Of a DNA stretch of 64,000 nucleotides, positions 36,219 to 45,825 are shown piece by piece. The stretch is from Bacteroidota bacterium (GTDB lineage Bacteria > Bacteroidota > Bacteroidia > Chitinophagales > Chitinophagaceae): assembly GCA_029573235.1 (NCBI GenBank), contig JAKQGX010000027.1, positions 62,001 to 126,000 on the forward strand, in the 5' to 3' direction. Under the pieces are notes generated by a model. That model worked only from the letters and a program-made list of their open reading frames with translations, had not been told where the DNA came from and searched no databases. Within the stretch, counting starts at the first letter, position 1. The number at the start of each line of letters is the position of its first letter. The translations under genes and the position numbers were made by a program.

Positions 36219-38534
36219 ATGAAACGACTTATTTTAGCAATCGCCTTGCTAAACCTCTTTCCATTTATGAATATGCAGGCGACTGTTTGGTATGTTAATC
36301 AAGCGGCAACTGGTAACTCGCTCGGCACTAGTTGGAACAATGCATTTAAAGACTTACAAGCCGCTATAATGGCAGCCGGTAGTGGAGATACTATTTGGGT
36401 AGCTAAAGGAAACTATATGCCCACACAACCGGCAGATGGCAGTAGTGCCAATAATAGAGATAAGGCATTTGTGCTAAAAAATAATGTACATCTTTACGGT
36501 GGGTTTGCAGGGACGGAGACTGCACTATCTGCGAGACTTAACGATTCTACATCTTTATTTGTTACAAATGCTACTGTACTCAATGGAGATTTGGGTACAC
36601 CGAATGACTCTACCGATAATGCGTACCATGTGGTAATCTCTAGCACTTTATCCGCATTTACAATGGACGGTTTTTCCATTACCAATGGGAATGCGAATGG
36701 TACTACACCAATCACCGTAAATGGACGAACGATATATAGACATTACGCCGGAGGTGTGTACAACGATTCTACAACAGGGGTTTATAAAAATGTTTTGATA
36801 TTGAAAAACGCTGTACGAAGTTTTGATGACGAAGAAGGTGGAGGCGGTGGAATGTATAATTACAAGGGAAGTGTGACGGTTCAACAAGCTACATTTAGGA
36901 ATAATCATGCAGAAGATTGTAATGGAGGTGCACTAAAAAACTACAATAGCAGCGCTGTTATTGCACAATCTACTTTTGTTGGTAATACCTGTATTAGCGA
37001 TGATGAAGGGGGAGGTGCTGTTAATAATAAGGAGCAAAGCAATGGCTCTTTTATAGATATTCTTTTTGACGGGAATTACACTAATGCTTCTGGTGGTGCC
37101 ATTTATAATGACAATAGTAGTGCTCAGTTTACGAATGTGGTATTTAATAACAATACTGCTGAAGGCTCCGGTGGTGGTATGGATACCGATAATTTTAGCC
37201 ACGCAACACTTACCCATGTAGTTTTTTCAAACAATCATTCTGGTGATGATGGTGGTGGGCTATTTGGTTGGAAGAGCAATGTGACTCTTACTGATGTTTC
37301 GTTTCATAATAATTATGCTGCAAACAACGGTGGAGGGATGTATAACTATAACACCTGTAATCCCAAAATTACTGATGCCCAATTTTATTATAATAGTGCT
37401 GGCAATCACTATGGTGGATTTGGCTTAGAGCGCAATGGAACGGCAACGCTCACCAATGTCGTTTTTGCAAGAAATATTGCAGTAAATAATGGAGGCGGTA
37501 TGGGCTGTCATGACAATCATGGATCAGCAGCCACTGCCATCCTTACCAATGTAACTATTGTGAATAATAAAGCCTCTAATGCAGGTGGTAATTATGATTT
37601 GGGAACTACATCGCAATTACGCAACTCTATTATCATTGGCAATTATCCAAATGATGTTGCTATTAGTACGTCACTTGTTTCCAATACCAGACGATTGATT
37701 ACCACGAATGCTTCTGCGGCTCCTATATGGATTGTCAGCGGCAATACGGCTCCTGCCGGCACCCCAGTGTCTTGGCCGTTTTTCATTGATACGGCTACTT
37801 CCAATTATCAATTGATAACCGGCAGCCCTGCTATTGATGCCGGAGATAGTAGTTTTTATGCGGTTACTGCAATGCCGAACCTATCAATGGTCACCACAGA
37901 CATTCGAAAAGCTAAGCGTATCATGGGGAACAATGTGGACTTGGGTGCTTTTGAGTATTGTACACAAACTGTTTTCCCTAGTGCTTCTTTGATAGCATTA
38001 CCGGGCACAACAGTCTCCAATGGGACGTCGATAACCTTTACCGTTCAATCCAATAATGTAGGCAATGCCCCACGCATTGAATGGTATAAAAATACCACGA
38101 AGATTATGGGCGCCGGTGGTGTATCATATACAGGAGTTGCCGGAACTGATTTTGTTAATAATGATACTATTTACGCTATCGTATATGCTTCAGAGGCGTG
38201 CGCCAGTCCGGATAGTGTCATTTCCAACAAACTGACTATTCACATAACCGTTACCGGAGTGCCGTCCATTGGCAACGACCCTTATCAATTGTCGTTATAT
38301 CCGAATCCCAACAAAGGAACCTTTGTAGTAAGTGGAAAACTGGAGAATAACCAAAAATATGAAGTGACCATTACAAGCATCACCGGGCAGCGTTTGATGC
38401 AGGATATACGGACGCCTCAAAACAATGTTATAGGGCTGCAAATGCCTGCAGCAATTAGCTCAGGACTGTACATCTTATCGGTGAAAGAAGAAGGTCGTAT
38501 CTCACAAATTCTCCGCTTTATGGTAGAAGAATAG
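36219..38534 (+). CDS. Beta-helix surface protein with choice-of-anchor Q and T9SS type A sorting domain
   Basis: This 771-residue protein has a signal peptide (about 1-21). A right-handed parallel beta-helix spans roughly 25-480, built on repeats such as GGGMYNYKGSVTVQQATFRNN, broken by GGAIYNDNSSAQFTNVVFNNN-like turns. A closing segment GSPAIDAGDSSF / VDLGAFEY is characteristic of 'choice-of-anchor Q' proteins. An Ig-like stretch (about 585-685) and a C-terminal sorting domain (LSLYPNPNKGTFVVSG, SSGLYILSVKEEG) follow. T9SS should export it to the surface. Similar proteins are polysaccharide lyases or adhesins, but no lyase residues can be assigned. A TATCTTTA box (36186-36193) precedes it. 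Confidence 0.85.
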   Translation: MKRLILAIALLNLFPFMNMQATVWYVNQAATGNSLGTSWNNAFKDLQAAIMAAGSGDTIWVAKGNYMPTQPADGSSANNRDKAFVLKNNVHLYGGFAGTETALSARLNDSTSLFVTNATVLNGDLGTPNDSTDNAYHVVISSTLSAFTMDGFSITNGNANGTTPITVNGRTIYRHYAGGVYNDSTTGVYKNVLILKNAVRSFDDEEGGGGGMYNYKGSVTVQQATFRNNHAEDCNGGALKNYNSSAVIAQSTFVGNTCISDDEGGGAVNNKEQSNGSFIDILFDGNYTNASGGAIYNDNSSAQFTNVVFNNNTAEGSGGGMDTDNFSHATLTHVVFSNNHSGDDGGGLFGWKSNVTLTDVSFHNNYAANNGGGMYNYNTCNPKITDAQFYYNSAGNHYGGFGLERNGTATLTNVVFARNIAVNNGGGMGCHDNHGSAATAILTNVTIVNNKASNAGGNYDLGTTSQLRNSIIIGNYPNDVAISTSLVSNTRRLITTNASAAPIWIVSGNTAPAGTPVSWPFFIDTATSNYQLITGSPAIDAGDSSFYAVTAMPNLSMVTTDIRKAKRIMGNNVDLGAFEYCTQTVFPSASLIALPGTTVSNGTSITFTVQSNNVGNAPRIEWYKNTTKIMGAGGVSYTGVAGTDFVNNDTIYAIVYASEACASPDSVISNKLTIHITVTGVPSIGNDPYQLSLYPNPNKGTFVVSGKLENNQKYEVTITSITGQRLMQDIRTPQNNVIGLQMPAAISSGLYILSVKEEGRISQILRFMVEE

Positions 38535-38562
38535 GATGTCCTATAAATAGTAGAAAAAATAA

Positions 38563-38600
38563 AACACTCCGTCTGTATTGCAATCAGGCGGAGTGTTTTT
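38563..38600 (+). terminator. Terminator after the beta-helix gene
   Basis: AACACTCCGTCTG pairs with CAGGCGGAGTGTT (one T-G wobble) around a 9-nt loop, followed by TTTTT. Confidence 0.85.
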
Positions 38601-38666
38601 GTTACGGTTATATAGATAATGTAGAGTGCAAATTGGTATAAGCAGCAATTACAGTGTGTAACGTTC

Positions 38667-40103
38667 TTACATAAAAAGGTGGTAGATAAAATATATCAGT
38701 GCGGCAAAGCAACCACTTACCGGTATCGTTAATACCCAAGCCCATACTAAACTTACGGTGACACCCCAACGAACGGCTGATAAACGTTTAGTTGCCCCTA
38801 CACCCACTATAGAGCCGGTGATGGTATGCGTGGTACTCACCGGTATCTTCAACTGTTCGGTAATAAATAGGGTAATAGCACCGGCGGTTTCGGCAGCTAC
38901 TCCTTCAAATGGGGTTACTTTGGTAATGCGGGTGCCCATTGTTTTAATAATTTTCCAACCGCCACTAAGCGTGCCTGCTGCAATGGCAGAATAGCAAGCC
39001 AAGGGTACCCAAACTGGCATCTGGTCAAAATGCTCAATCTGTTTTCCGGCAATCAATGCTGCCGTAATAATTCCCATTACTTTTTGAGCATCATTGCCAC
39101 CATGTCCTAAGCTGAAGGCGGCAGAAGATACCAGCTGTAAGCGTTTAAACCATCGTGTGGCAGGCTCTGCGGCGAGGTTGCTCAGAAATATGGTGAACAC
39201 CGCCATCACTAATACTATAAATGACAGGAGTATCCATTTGAAATTTTCACCGTAGAAAAAGACATCCCAAAAATCAGACTTGTGGCGGGTGATAAAGGTT
39301 TGAGAGAGGCTTTCAAAACTGTCTTTTCTAAGAAGGGTGTATTTGATATTGTCGTTAGATTTGTGATGAAGCAATATTTTATCCAACTCTTTTATGTTGT
39401 TTACCTTCATGCCATCTACTTCCAAGATAATATCGTTTTTCTTTAGCCCCATTTTCTGAGCCGGTGAATTATTAAATACATCGGTTATCAGCACTCCTTC
39501 TTTTACGCCATCAGTAGTTACTTTCAACCCATTGATACGAGAGGTTTCCGTTACGATGACGCTGGCCAAGAGTACAACGTTTAAGGAAATAACAATAAAA
39601 GCGATGATTTTGGGTATCCATCCTTTCCGGAAGGCATTAATAAACCAGATAGAAATGATGAAAGCAGCCACCATACCTACCAAGGGTGCCAGTACAATAA
39701 AGCTCACTGTTTTAATAACCGGTTCGGGGTTGATACTATTAAAACCCGCATGTGCAATAGCTGCTCCTGCAAAGCCACCGATAAGGGTATGCGATGAGGA
39801 AGAGGGGATGCCAAACCACCATGTCAGCAAGTTCCATCCGATGGCAGCCAATAGTCCGGAAGTGATAACGGGTAATGTAATAAACTCTTCTTTAACCGTT
39901 TTGGCAATCGTATTGGCCACACCATGGTCTTTGAAAATAAAAAAGGCAGCAAAGTTGAAAACAGCCGCCCATACTACTGCTTGGAAAGGAGTTAATACTT
40001 TGGTGGATACAATCGTTGCAATGGAATTTGCAGCATCATGAAATCCATTAATATAATCAAAAATGAGTGCTAAGATGATAATCGTAATAAGCAGCCCCGT
40101 CAT
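38667..40103 (-). CDS. PiT-family inorganic phosphate transporter with an internal PDZ domain
   Basis: This 478-residue cation-coupled phosphate transporter of the inner membrane carries both PiT signatures: FDYINGFHDAANSIAT (15-30) and SLGHGGNDAQKVMG (331-344). Between the two halves, about residues 190-272, is an insertion that reads as a PDZ domain (GVLITDVFNNSPAQKMGLKK, NDIILEVDGMKVNNIKEL), flanked by membrane helices at 162-184 and 288-310. The DUF47 (PhoU-like) partner gene lies 20 nt upstream on the same strand, a standard PiT pairing. Confidence 0.92.
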   Translation of the reverse strand: MTGLLITIIILALIFDYINGFHDAANSIATIVSTKVLTPFQAVVWAAVFNFAAFFIFKDHGVANTIAKTVKEEFITLPVITSGLLAAIGWNLLTWWFGIPSSSSHTLIGGFAGAAIAHAGFNSINPEPVIKTVSFIVLAPLVGMVAAFIISIWFINAFRKGWIPKIIAFIVISLNVVLLASVIVTETSRINGLKVTTDGVKEGVLITDVFNNSPAQKMGLKKNDIILEVDGMKVNNIKELDKILLHHKSNDNIKYTLLRKDSFESLSQTFITRHKSDFWDVFFYGENFKWILLSFIVLVMAVFTIFLSNLAAEPATRWFKRLQLVSSAAFSLGHGGNDAQKVMGIITAALIAGKQIEHFDQMPVWVPLACYSAIAAGTLSGGWKIIKTMGTRITKVTPFEGVAAETAGAITLFITEQLKIPVSTTHTITGSIVGVGATKRLSAVRWGVTVSLVWAWVLTIPVSGCFAALIYFIYHLFM

Positions 40104-40123
40104 AAGCTAATATTGTCGTTGGA

Positions 40124-40771
40124 TTATGAATACTTGATAATAATGGTCTCGATAACATTCGAAGCATCTTCACATTTATCGGTGACTATCTCGAGTACTT
40201 CATACAAGTCTTTTTTCTTTATCAATTCTTTGGGGTCAATGGATGAAGAGAACATATTCACCATCGCTTTGTCTAGTAATTCATCACCTTCATTTTCCAC
40301 ACTGTTTATTACCACGCAGGCATCCGTGATGGATTGCAAGTCTTTCATATCGCGCAAGCCATGAACCGCCTTATCCAGTGCTTTTACGGCTTTAAGAATG
40401 ATGTGCCCATACTCTGTGGTGACGACATCATCATGCTCAATATTGTACATCACAATACGCTTTCCCGCAGCCCACATATAGTCAGCCACATCATCCAGCG
40501 CTGTTGCTAAGGAGTGAATGTCTTCTCTGTCAAACGGGGTGATGAAGTTCTTGCCTAATTCAACAAATATCTTGTGCGTTGTATCATCGTTTTTGTGCTC
40601 CAAATCTTCTAGTTTTTTAAGAAGATTATCTGCTTTTTCGCTTTCTGCTTTTAAAGTAGCTTTTTCAAAAATCTTTGCCATCTCCAATAAGGTACCGGAT
40701 ACTTCTTCAAAAAGATTGTAAAACACCTTGTCTTTGGGTAGAAAAAGTTTTATAAACGATGCAAACGCCAT
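40124..40771 (-). CDS. DUF47 (PhoU-like) partner of the phosphate transporter
   Basis: This 215-residue all-helical cytoplasmic protein of the DUF47/YkaA family is distantly related to PhoU. KKLEDLEHKNDDTTHKIFVE and TPFDREDIHSLATALDDVADY match the metal-binding E/D-x-x-x-D helices of the family. It regulates PiT transporters in studied bacteria. Start ATG 40769-40771 (MAFASFIKLFLPKDKVFY) is preferred over one 21 codons earlier because a -7 box lies at 40795-40802, inside the longer version. Confidence 0.9.
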   Translation of the reverse strand: MAFASFIKLFLPKDKVFYNLFEEVSGTLLEMAKIFEKATLKAESEKADNLLKKLEDLEHKNDDTTHKIFVELGKNFITPFDREDIHSLATALDDVADYMWAAGKRIVMYNIEHDDVVTTEYGHIILKAVKALDKAVHGLRDMKDLQSITDACVVINSVENEGDELLDKAMVNMFSSSIDPKELIKKKDLYEVLEIVTDKCEDASNVIETIIIKYS

Positions 40772-40794
40772 GATGCTAATGTTTAAAATTTTGA

Positions 40795-40802
40795 CAAATG
40801 TA
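40795..40802 (-). promoter_or_regulatory. -7 element of the DUF47-PiT operon
   Basis: The minus strand reads TACATTTG, a perfect TAnnTTTG, 23 nt upstream of the preferred DUF47 start. TTG elements at 14 and 23 nt spacing are both off the optimum. Confidence 0.5.
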
Positions 40803-40974
40803 TTTTTATCTTTTGACAAATTGGACAACTTCAACCCGATGTAATAAATTTAATATAGCCTATATGAAATCTGTTTTTTTTTGAAAATGGATGATAGTGC
40901 ATAAGCAGGATGGCATCACTCAATGCAATTGAATGGTAAGTGGACTTTTGTTGTTAAGATGATTGATAAATCTG

Positions 40975-40986
40975 TTTTCATGAAAA
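40975..40986. promoter_or_regulatory. Palindrome TTTTCATGAAAA upstream of the AraC gene
   Basis: A perfect 12-bp palindrome, 48 bp upstream of the -7 box at 41035. A related half (TTTTTATGAAAG) follows at 40992. It could be an operator, but AT-rich palindromes of this size also occur by chance. Confidence 0.3.
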
Positions 40987-41034
40987 AGAGGTTTTTATGA
41001 AAGGGTTATCATATGAACTGCATCGCCGGCATAC

Positions 41035-41042
41035 TATCTTTG
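41035..41042 (+). promoter_or_regulatory. -7 element of the HMA-AraC gene
   Basis: TATCTTTG is a perfect TAnnTTTG, 22 nt upstream of the ATG at 41065. Confidence 0.5.
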
Positions 41043-41064
41043 TTATTATTGACATTTATGAAAG

Positions 41065-41631
41065 ATGCAACTTCAGATAAAAAATATGGTTTGCGATCGT
41101 TGTATTGCTGCCGTACAAGCCATATTAACACATAACGGATGGCATCCTTTGCAGGTTACGCTTGGCGAAGCTATCATTCAAGAAGAAGAAATGAGTGTAG
41201 CAGATGCCGATCGTCTGAGAAAAGCGCTGCAATTGCAAGGTTTTGAATGGATATTAGACCGACATGCCATGTTGGTGGAAAAAATAAAGAACATCATCAT
41301 TACACAAATTCATCATCGTAATACGCGAAGCAACAAAAACTTCAGTACTCTTATCAGCGAAGCTCTACATTTGGATTATACCTACCTCAGCAAGTTGTTT
41401 TCCGAAGCGGAAGGCATCACTATAGAGCAATACATTATTCTTCAAAAAATTGAACGGGTAAAGGAGTTGATAGTGTATGATGAACTGTCGCTGACACAAA
41501 TTGCTGACGAACTGCATTACAGCAGCATTGCTCATTTGTCCAATCAGTTTAAGAAAGTAACCGGTATAGCGCCCTCTGCTTATAAGAAAGAGCAACACAA
41601 ACAACGAAAACCTTTGGATAAAATTGGATAG
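41065..41631 (+). CDS. AraC-type regulator with an HMA-like N-terminal domain
   Basis: This 188-residue protein has an N-terminal ~70-residue segment with the heavy-metal-associated pattern NMVCDRCIAAVQAIL (C-x-x-C at 10-13) and the strand-helix order of HMA domains. A C-terminal AraC helix-turn-helix pair follows (about 90-178; LTQIADELHYSSIAHLSNQF, KVTGIAPSAYKK). Similar HMA-AraC proteins are common in Bacteroidota, often beside metal-handling genes. Here no copper or zinc genes are adjacent. Metal sensing is inferred from the CxxC only. Confidence 0.85.
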   Translation: MQLQIKNMVCDRCIAAVQAILTHNGWHPLQVTLGEAIIQEEEMSVADADRLRKALQLQGFEWILDRHAMLVEKIKNIIITQIHHRNTRSNKNFSTLISEALHLDYTYLSKLFSEAEGITIEQYIILQKIERVKELIVYDELSLTQIADELHYSSIAHLSNQFKKVTGIAPSAYKKEQHKQRKPLDKIG

Positions 41632-41693
41632 TCTGAGCTCCCCTTCCCATAGTGAGTATTATACCCAAGATTGCATTAGTGTTAATAATGAAA

Positions 41694-41724
41694 TGAGGCT
41701 GCCGGAACATCACCGACAGCCTCA
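41694..41724. terminator. Terminator between convergent AraC and pyrophosphatase genes
   Basis: TGAGGCTG (41694-41701) pairs with CAGCCTCA (41717-41724), continued by CGG/CCG after one mismatch, around loop AACATCA. T-rich sequence follows on both strands. Confidence 0.7.
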
Positions 41725-41769
41725 CTCTCTATTTTTGATATGCTAAGAGCTATTCTTTAAGCTCGTTAC

Positions 41770-44007
41770 CTATTGCATATTGATTGCATCTTTGGTGTTA
41801 GCGGGAGTAGCTTCCGTTTGGTGGCTCACTGTTTCTTCAGTCCCAAAGTTGGAAAGCATTTCGATTTTATTTTTTCTATCTTCTTCTATTTGATCTTTGA
41901 ATATATCACTCAATGTAGGTGCAATTACTAATGATACGATTGACATTAGTTTGATAAGAATGTTCATAGAAGGTCCTGAAGTATCCTTAAATGGATCGCC
42001 CACGGTATCGCCGGTTACAGAGGCTTTGTGCGGCTCTGATTTTTTATAGTAAGTTTCACCGTTTATTTCAACCCCTTTTTCAAAAGATTTTTTAGCATTA
42101 TCCCATGCACCTCCTGCATTGTTTTGGAACATCCCCATCAACACACCACTTACGGTAGCACCGGCTAAGAAACCTCCCAACACTTCCGGTCCGAATAAGA
42201 AACCGATGATCACGGGAGTAATGATGGCTATAGCACCCGGCAACATCATCTTTTTAATAGATGCTTGTGTTGAGATGGCTACACATTTGTCGTATTCCGG
42301 TTTGGCTTTCCCTTCCATAATACCGGGTATTTCACGAAACTGGCGACGCACTTCCTCTACCATGGACATTGCGGCTTTCCCTACGGCAGTAATAGCCAAT
42401 GAAGAGAAGATAAAAGGTATCATCCCTCCGATAAATAAACCTGCCAATACATCAGCTTTGTAAATGTCTATGCCGTCTATTTTGGCAATGCCCACAAAGG
42501 CAGCAAATAAAGCTAATGCGGTTAATGCGGCAGAGGCAATGGCAAATCCTTTTCCGGTGGCAGCGGTAGTATTGCCTACTGCATCCAGAATATCTGTTTT
42601 TTCACGTACTTCTTTGGGTAGTTCGCTCATCTCTGCAATACCACCGGCATTGTCAGCAATAGGTCCAAAAGCATCGATAGCTAATTGCATAGCGGTAGTT
42701 GCCATCATACCGGCAGCTGCAATTGCCACACCGTATAATCCGGCACAAAGGTAAGAGCCATAAATACCCGAAGCTAAGATGATGATAGGTATCAAGGTAC
42801 TTTCCATACCTACAGATAGCCCACCAATGATATTGGTAGCATGACCGGTAGAAGATTGGCGAACGATAGATAACACCGGACGCTTGCCCATAGCCGTATA
42901 ATATTCGGTAATGATGCTCATTAGTGTACCTACAACCAGCCCTACTATAATAGCTCCGAATACACCACCTTTGGTAAACTCAAGTCCACGTAGTGTCATG
43001 GTATCAGGTAGTATGTAGTTCACTAAAAAGTAAGAGGCAACAGCCGTCAAAACGATAGAACCCCAGTTGCCCATGTTTAGTGCAGATTGTACTTTGGCAG
43101 TGCTTAATCCTGCACTTTCACTAATGCGTACGAACCATGTACCCATAATGGAGAAAATAATACCGGTGCCTGCTATCAGCATCGGTAATAATATGGGCGC
43201 CATTCCGCCAAATGCGTCTGTAGAAAGCGTTTCGCGACCGAGTACCATAGTTGCCAATACAGTTGCTACATACGAGCCGAATAAGTCGGCACCCATACCG
43301 GCTACGTCACCCACATTGTCGCCCACATTATCAGCAATGGTAGCCGGGTTGCGAGGGTCATCTTCCGGAATACCGGCTTCTACCTTTCCTACTAAGTCGG
43401 CACCTACGTCTGCTGCTTTGGTGTATATACCGCCACCCACACGAGCAAACAGCGCTATGCTTTCTGCTCCCAATGAGAAACCGGTCAATACTTCAATCAC
43501 GCGTTCCATTTCGAGCGAGCTAACACTGCCCGGTGCAAAAGCAGTATATAATATGATGAATACGGCGCCCAGACCCAATACGGCTAAACCGGCAACGCCC
43601 ATTCCCATTACAGAGCCTCCTGTAAAGGAAACTTTCAATGCTTTGCTTAGGCTTGTTTTTGCTGCTTCTGCGGTACGTACATTAGCTTTGGTGGCAATGC
43701 GCATCCCAATAAAACCGGCTAATGCTGAGAATACGGCACCCACCACAAAGGCTAAGGCAATAGACCAATGGGAGTTTTGATGAGTACTGCCCATGATGCC
43801 TAATAAGATGGCGGCAATAATCACAAAGTAGGTCAGGATTTTGTATTCTGCCTTCAGAAAGGCCATGGCACCTTCCGCAATGTATTTTGAAATTTCTTTC
43901 ATCCGGTCGTTACCGGCATCTTGCTTGCCTACCCAAGAGCCTTTGATAAAGGTGTAAAGCAATGCTACGATTCCAAAGCATGGAACCAAGTAGAATAATG
44001 AATTCAT
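41770..44007 (-). CDS. hppA: Membrane-bound ion-pumping pyrophosphatase
   Basis: This 745-residue integral membrane enzyme with about 16 helices couples hydrolysis of pyrophosphate to export of Na+ and/or H+. The catalytic region has [20 protein letters not shown] and [20 protein letters not shown]. The sequence [17 protein letters not shown] has Ala where K+-independent enzymes have Lys (GNTTKA), so it belongs to the K+-dependent class, which includes Na+ pumps. Start 44005-44007 ([12 protein letters not shown]) lies 27 nt after a TATATTTG box; an earlier ATG at 44037 would overlap that box. Confidence 0.95.
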   Translation of the reverse strand: MNSLFYLVPCFGIVALLYTFIKGSWVGKQDAGNDRMKEISKYIAEGAMAFLKAEYKILTYFVIIAAILLGIMGSTHQNSHWSIALAFVVGAVFSALAGFIGMRIATKANVRTAEAAKTSLSKALKVSFTGGSVMGMGVAGLAVLGLGAVFIILYTAFAPGSVSSLEMERVIEVLTGFSLGAESIALFARVGGGIYTKAADVGADLVGKVEAGIPEDDPRNPATIADNVGDNVGDVAGMGADLFGSYVATVLATMVLGRETLSTDAFGGMAPILLPMLIAGTGIIFSIMGTWFVRISESAGLSTAKVQSALNMGNWGSIVLTAVASYFLVNYILPDTMTLRGLEFTKGGVFGAIIVGLVVGTLMSIITEYYTAMGKRPVLSIVRQSSTGHATNIIGGLSVGMESTLIPIIILASGIYGSYLCAGLYGVAIAAAGMMATTAMQLAIDAFGPIADNAGGIAEMSELPKEVREKTDILDAVGNTTAATGKGFAIASAALTALALFAAFVGIAKIDGIDIYKADVLAGLFIGGMIPFIFSSLAITAVGKAAMSMVEEVRRQFREIPGIMEGKAKPEYDKCVAISTQASIKKMMLPGAIAIITPVIIGFLFGPEVLGGFLAGATVSGVLMGMFQNNAGGAWDNAKKSFEKGVEINGETYYKKSEPHKASVTGDTVGDPFKDTSGPSMNILIKLMSIVSLVIAPTLSDIFKDQIEEDRKNKIEMLSNFGTEETVSHQTEATPANTKDAINMQ

Positions 44008-44034
44008 ATAAATGATGCTATTAAAAAAGTGGCG

Positions 44035-44042
44035 CAAATATA
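44035..44042 (-). promoter_or_regulatory. -7 element of hppA
   Basis: The minus strand reads TATATTTG, a perfect TAnnTTTG, 27 nt upstream of the hppA start. The remaining ~190 bp toward pcm show no further structure. Confidence 0.5.
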
Positions 44043-44233
44043 GGAGTTTCGCTTTAAAAAGTTAAAGAATGTAAAAAGGAGATTCACACCTATTAAAGGT
44101 TTGCGTACAAGGGGGCTGTGTAATTAATTCACACGCATCCATTGCGAAAATATGAATCATAGCGATACAGCACATTGGTAGAATACTACACCGATACTCA
44201 TGCATCAGCCGGATATATGATGAAAATTACTGC

Positions 44234-44265
44234 TTGCATCTAATGTGCTACTCGTGCTATCTTTA
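44234..44265 (+). promoter_or_regulatory. Promoter of pcm, ending 5 nt before the start codon
   Basis: TTG (44234-44236), a 21-nt spacer and TATCTTTA (44258-44265, one mismatch to TAnnTTTG). The ATG at 44271 is so close that the transcript would be leaderless or nearly so. Confidence 0.4.
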
Positions 44266-44270
44266 CGCAC

Positions 44271-44933
44271 ATGTTGCAAAGCGTTTTACAAGAAGATAAT
44301 TATAAGCACAAGGGGCTTCGTGAAAAGCTCGTGGACTTGCTCGCAGAGAAAGGCATCAAAGACAAAAAAGTATTAGAAGCCATTGGTAAAATACCCCGTC
44401 ACTTCTTTTTAGACACAGCTTTTGAGCATCGTGCTTATGAAAATACGGCTTTCCCGATAGCTGCTGGGCAAACCATTTCACAGCCCTACACCGTAGCATT
44501 CCAAACTGAATTGTTGCAGGTGAAAAAATTTGATAAAGTATTGGAGATTGGTACCGGTAGCGCCTACCAGTCTTGTGTGTTAGCAGAGATGGGTGCTTCT
44601 GTTTTTTCTATAGAACTGCAGCGCCCTTTATACGATTATATCAATACCTTTTTCTTCATAAAAAAATACCCCAGCATTCGTCGTTTTTGGGGAGATGGTT
44701 ATCAGGGGTTGCCTACCTATGCACCTTTTGACAAGATATTAGTAACGGCAGGTGCCCCATATCTTCCCCCCAAATTAGTAGAGCAACTTAAACCTGGTGG
44801 CATTGCGGTTATTCCGGTGGGTGGTGGTGAAGGGCAAAAAATGCTTCGTATTCGCAAAAATGAAGATGGCAGCATTACCGAAGAAACATTTGGTGATTTT
44901 ATGTTCGTTCCCATGCTCGAAGGAAAAAGATAA
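44271..44933 (+). CDS. pcm: Protein-L-isoaspartate O-methyltransferase
   Basis: This 220-residue SAM-dependent enzyme starts repair of isoaspartyl residues in aged proteins. It has the PCMT features GIKDKKVLEAIGKIPRHFFL, the AGQTISQPYTVAFQTELL substrate region, the SAM motif VLEIGTGSAYQ (an Ala replaces the usual Gly of GTGSGYQ), and the later LVTAGAPYLPPKLVEQL. It is cytosolic. It is followed by a strong terminator. Confidence 0.93.
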   Translation: MLQSVLQEDNYKHKGLREKLVDLLAEKGIKDKKVLEAIGKIPRHFFLDTAFEHRAYENTAFPIAAGQTISQPYTVAFQTELLQVKKFDKVLEIGTGSAYQSCVLAEMGASVFSIELQRPLYDYINTFFFIKKYPSIRRFWGDGYQGLPTYAPFDKILVTAGAPYLPPKLVEQLKPGGIAVIPVGGGEGQKMLRIRKNEDGSITEETFGDFMFVPMLEGKR

Positions 44934-44981
44934 ATATTCTATCGATATTCCGGTAGCATAAAAAAATATGTTCAGATTGTT

Positions 44982-45004
44982 GCAATCTCTAGATTGCTTT
45001 TTTT
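44982..45004 (+). terminator. pcm terminator
   Basis: GCAATC, loop TCTA and GATTGC are followed by seven T residues. Confidence 0.75.
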
Positions 45005-45108
45005 ATCTTACGGGGGAAAATTAACTGCATGGCAGGAGTGTAGGTTTTTGCCTAACCACATTGCTGCTGATTTGAAAAAAATTAGTCATTAAAAATTGAA
45101 ACGCTTTT

Positions 45109-45807
45109 ATGAACAAAAATGAAATCTTCTCTGAACAGCCATCCGAAGAAATACTGCCGAAAGGGCATTCTCGTCGCAGTTTTCTAGGACTTGCGGGAGG
45201 GCTTCTGGCAGTAGGCTCTTTATTCAATGCCTCTTGCGATAATAAAGATAACAACCCCAATCCCGAAGGTGTGCTATTGACGCAAGATGATATCGGTATT
45301 TTGAATTATGCATATGCACTCAAGCAACTGGAAGCCGCCTTCTATCAAAAAATATTTGACACAGGAGTGTACAATACAGCTACATCAGAAGAAATAGCTT
45401 TGCTGACGGATATTCGCGACCATGAAGTAGCGCACAGAGAATTGTTGAAAGCTATTTTGGGATCAAAAGCTATTGATGCTTTAAGTTTCAATTTTGCCGG
45501 CATCAATTTTAAAGATAAAAAAGCCGTATTGGATACAGCAAAATTGCTGGAAGATATTGGGGTCTCCGGTATCAATGGAGTAGCGGTACATGTTGTAAAC
45601 ACCGATTATCTGAAATTGTTAGGAAAGATAGCATCTGTAGAAGCGCGCCATGCAGCGTATATAAGAGATTTGTTGATTGATGGCACCTTTGCCAGTGGCG
45701 ATGCGCAAGTAGGAATGAATGGTTTAGAAATGTCTAAAAATCCATCCGTAGTATTAGCTGCCGCCAGCACATTTATCACTACTCAAATCATCAATCGATT
45801 GCCATAA
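45109..45807 (+). CDS. Tat-exported ferritin-like protein (first of pair)
   Basis: This 232-residue protein has a twin-arginine-like signal, HSRRSFLGLAGGLLAVGSLF, followed by NASC, which could be a lipobox. The mature part is a ferritin-like four-helix bundle: ILNYAYALKQLEAAFYQKI (first helix with E), DIRDHEVAHRELLKAIL (E and H), and KIASVEARHAAYIRDLL (E-x-x-H). Members are annotated as ferritin-like or desiccation-related. A diiron site outside the cytoplasm is inferred from the E/ExxH residues. It is followed after 18 nt by a paralogue. Confidence 0.85.
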   Translation: MNKNEIFSEQPSEEILPKGHSRRSFLGLAGGLLAVGSLFNASCDNKDNNPNPEGVLLTQDDIGILNYAYALKQLEAAFYQKIFDTGVYNTATSEEIALLTDIRDHEVAHRELLKAILGSKAIDALSFNFAGINFKDKKAVLDTAKLLEDIGVSGINGVAVHVVNTDYLKLLGKIASVEARHAAYIRDLLIDGTFASGDAQVGMNGLEMSKNPSVVLAAASTFITTQIINRLP

Positions 45808-45825
45808 TCCAAAAAAGAAACTAAC

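Noticed and set aside
40772-41064. 293-bp spacer between the DUF47 and AraC genes examined for a small gene
   Set aside because: It holds two divergent -7 boxes and a short palindrome but no convincing reading frame.
43067-43780. 237-codon frame antisense to the pyrophosphatase gene
   Set aside because: It is a shadow of the strongly conserved hppA coding sequence and has the low-complexity Ala/Pro/Thr composition of antisense frames.
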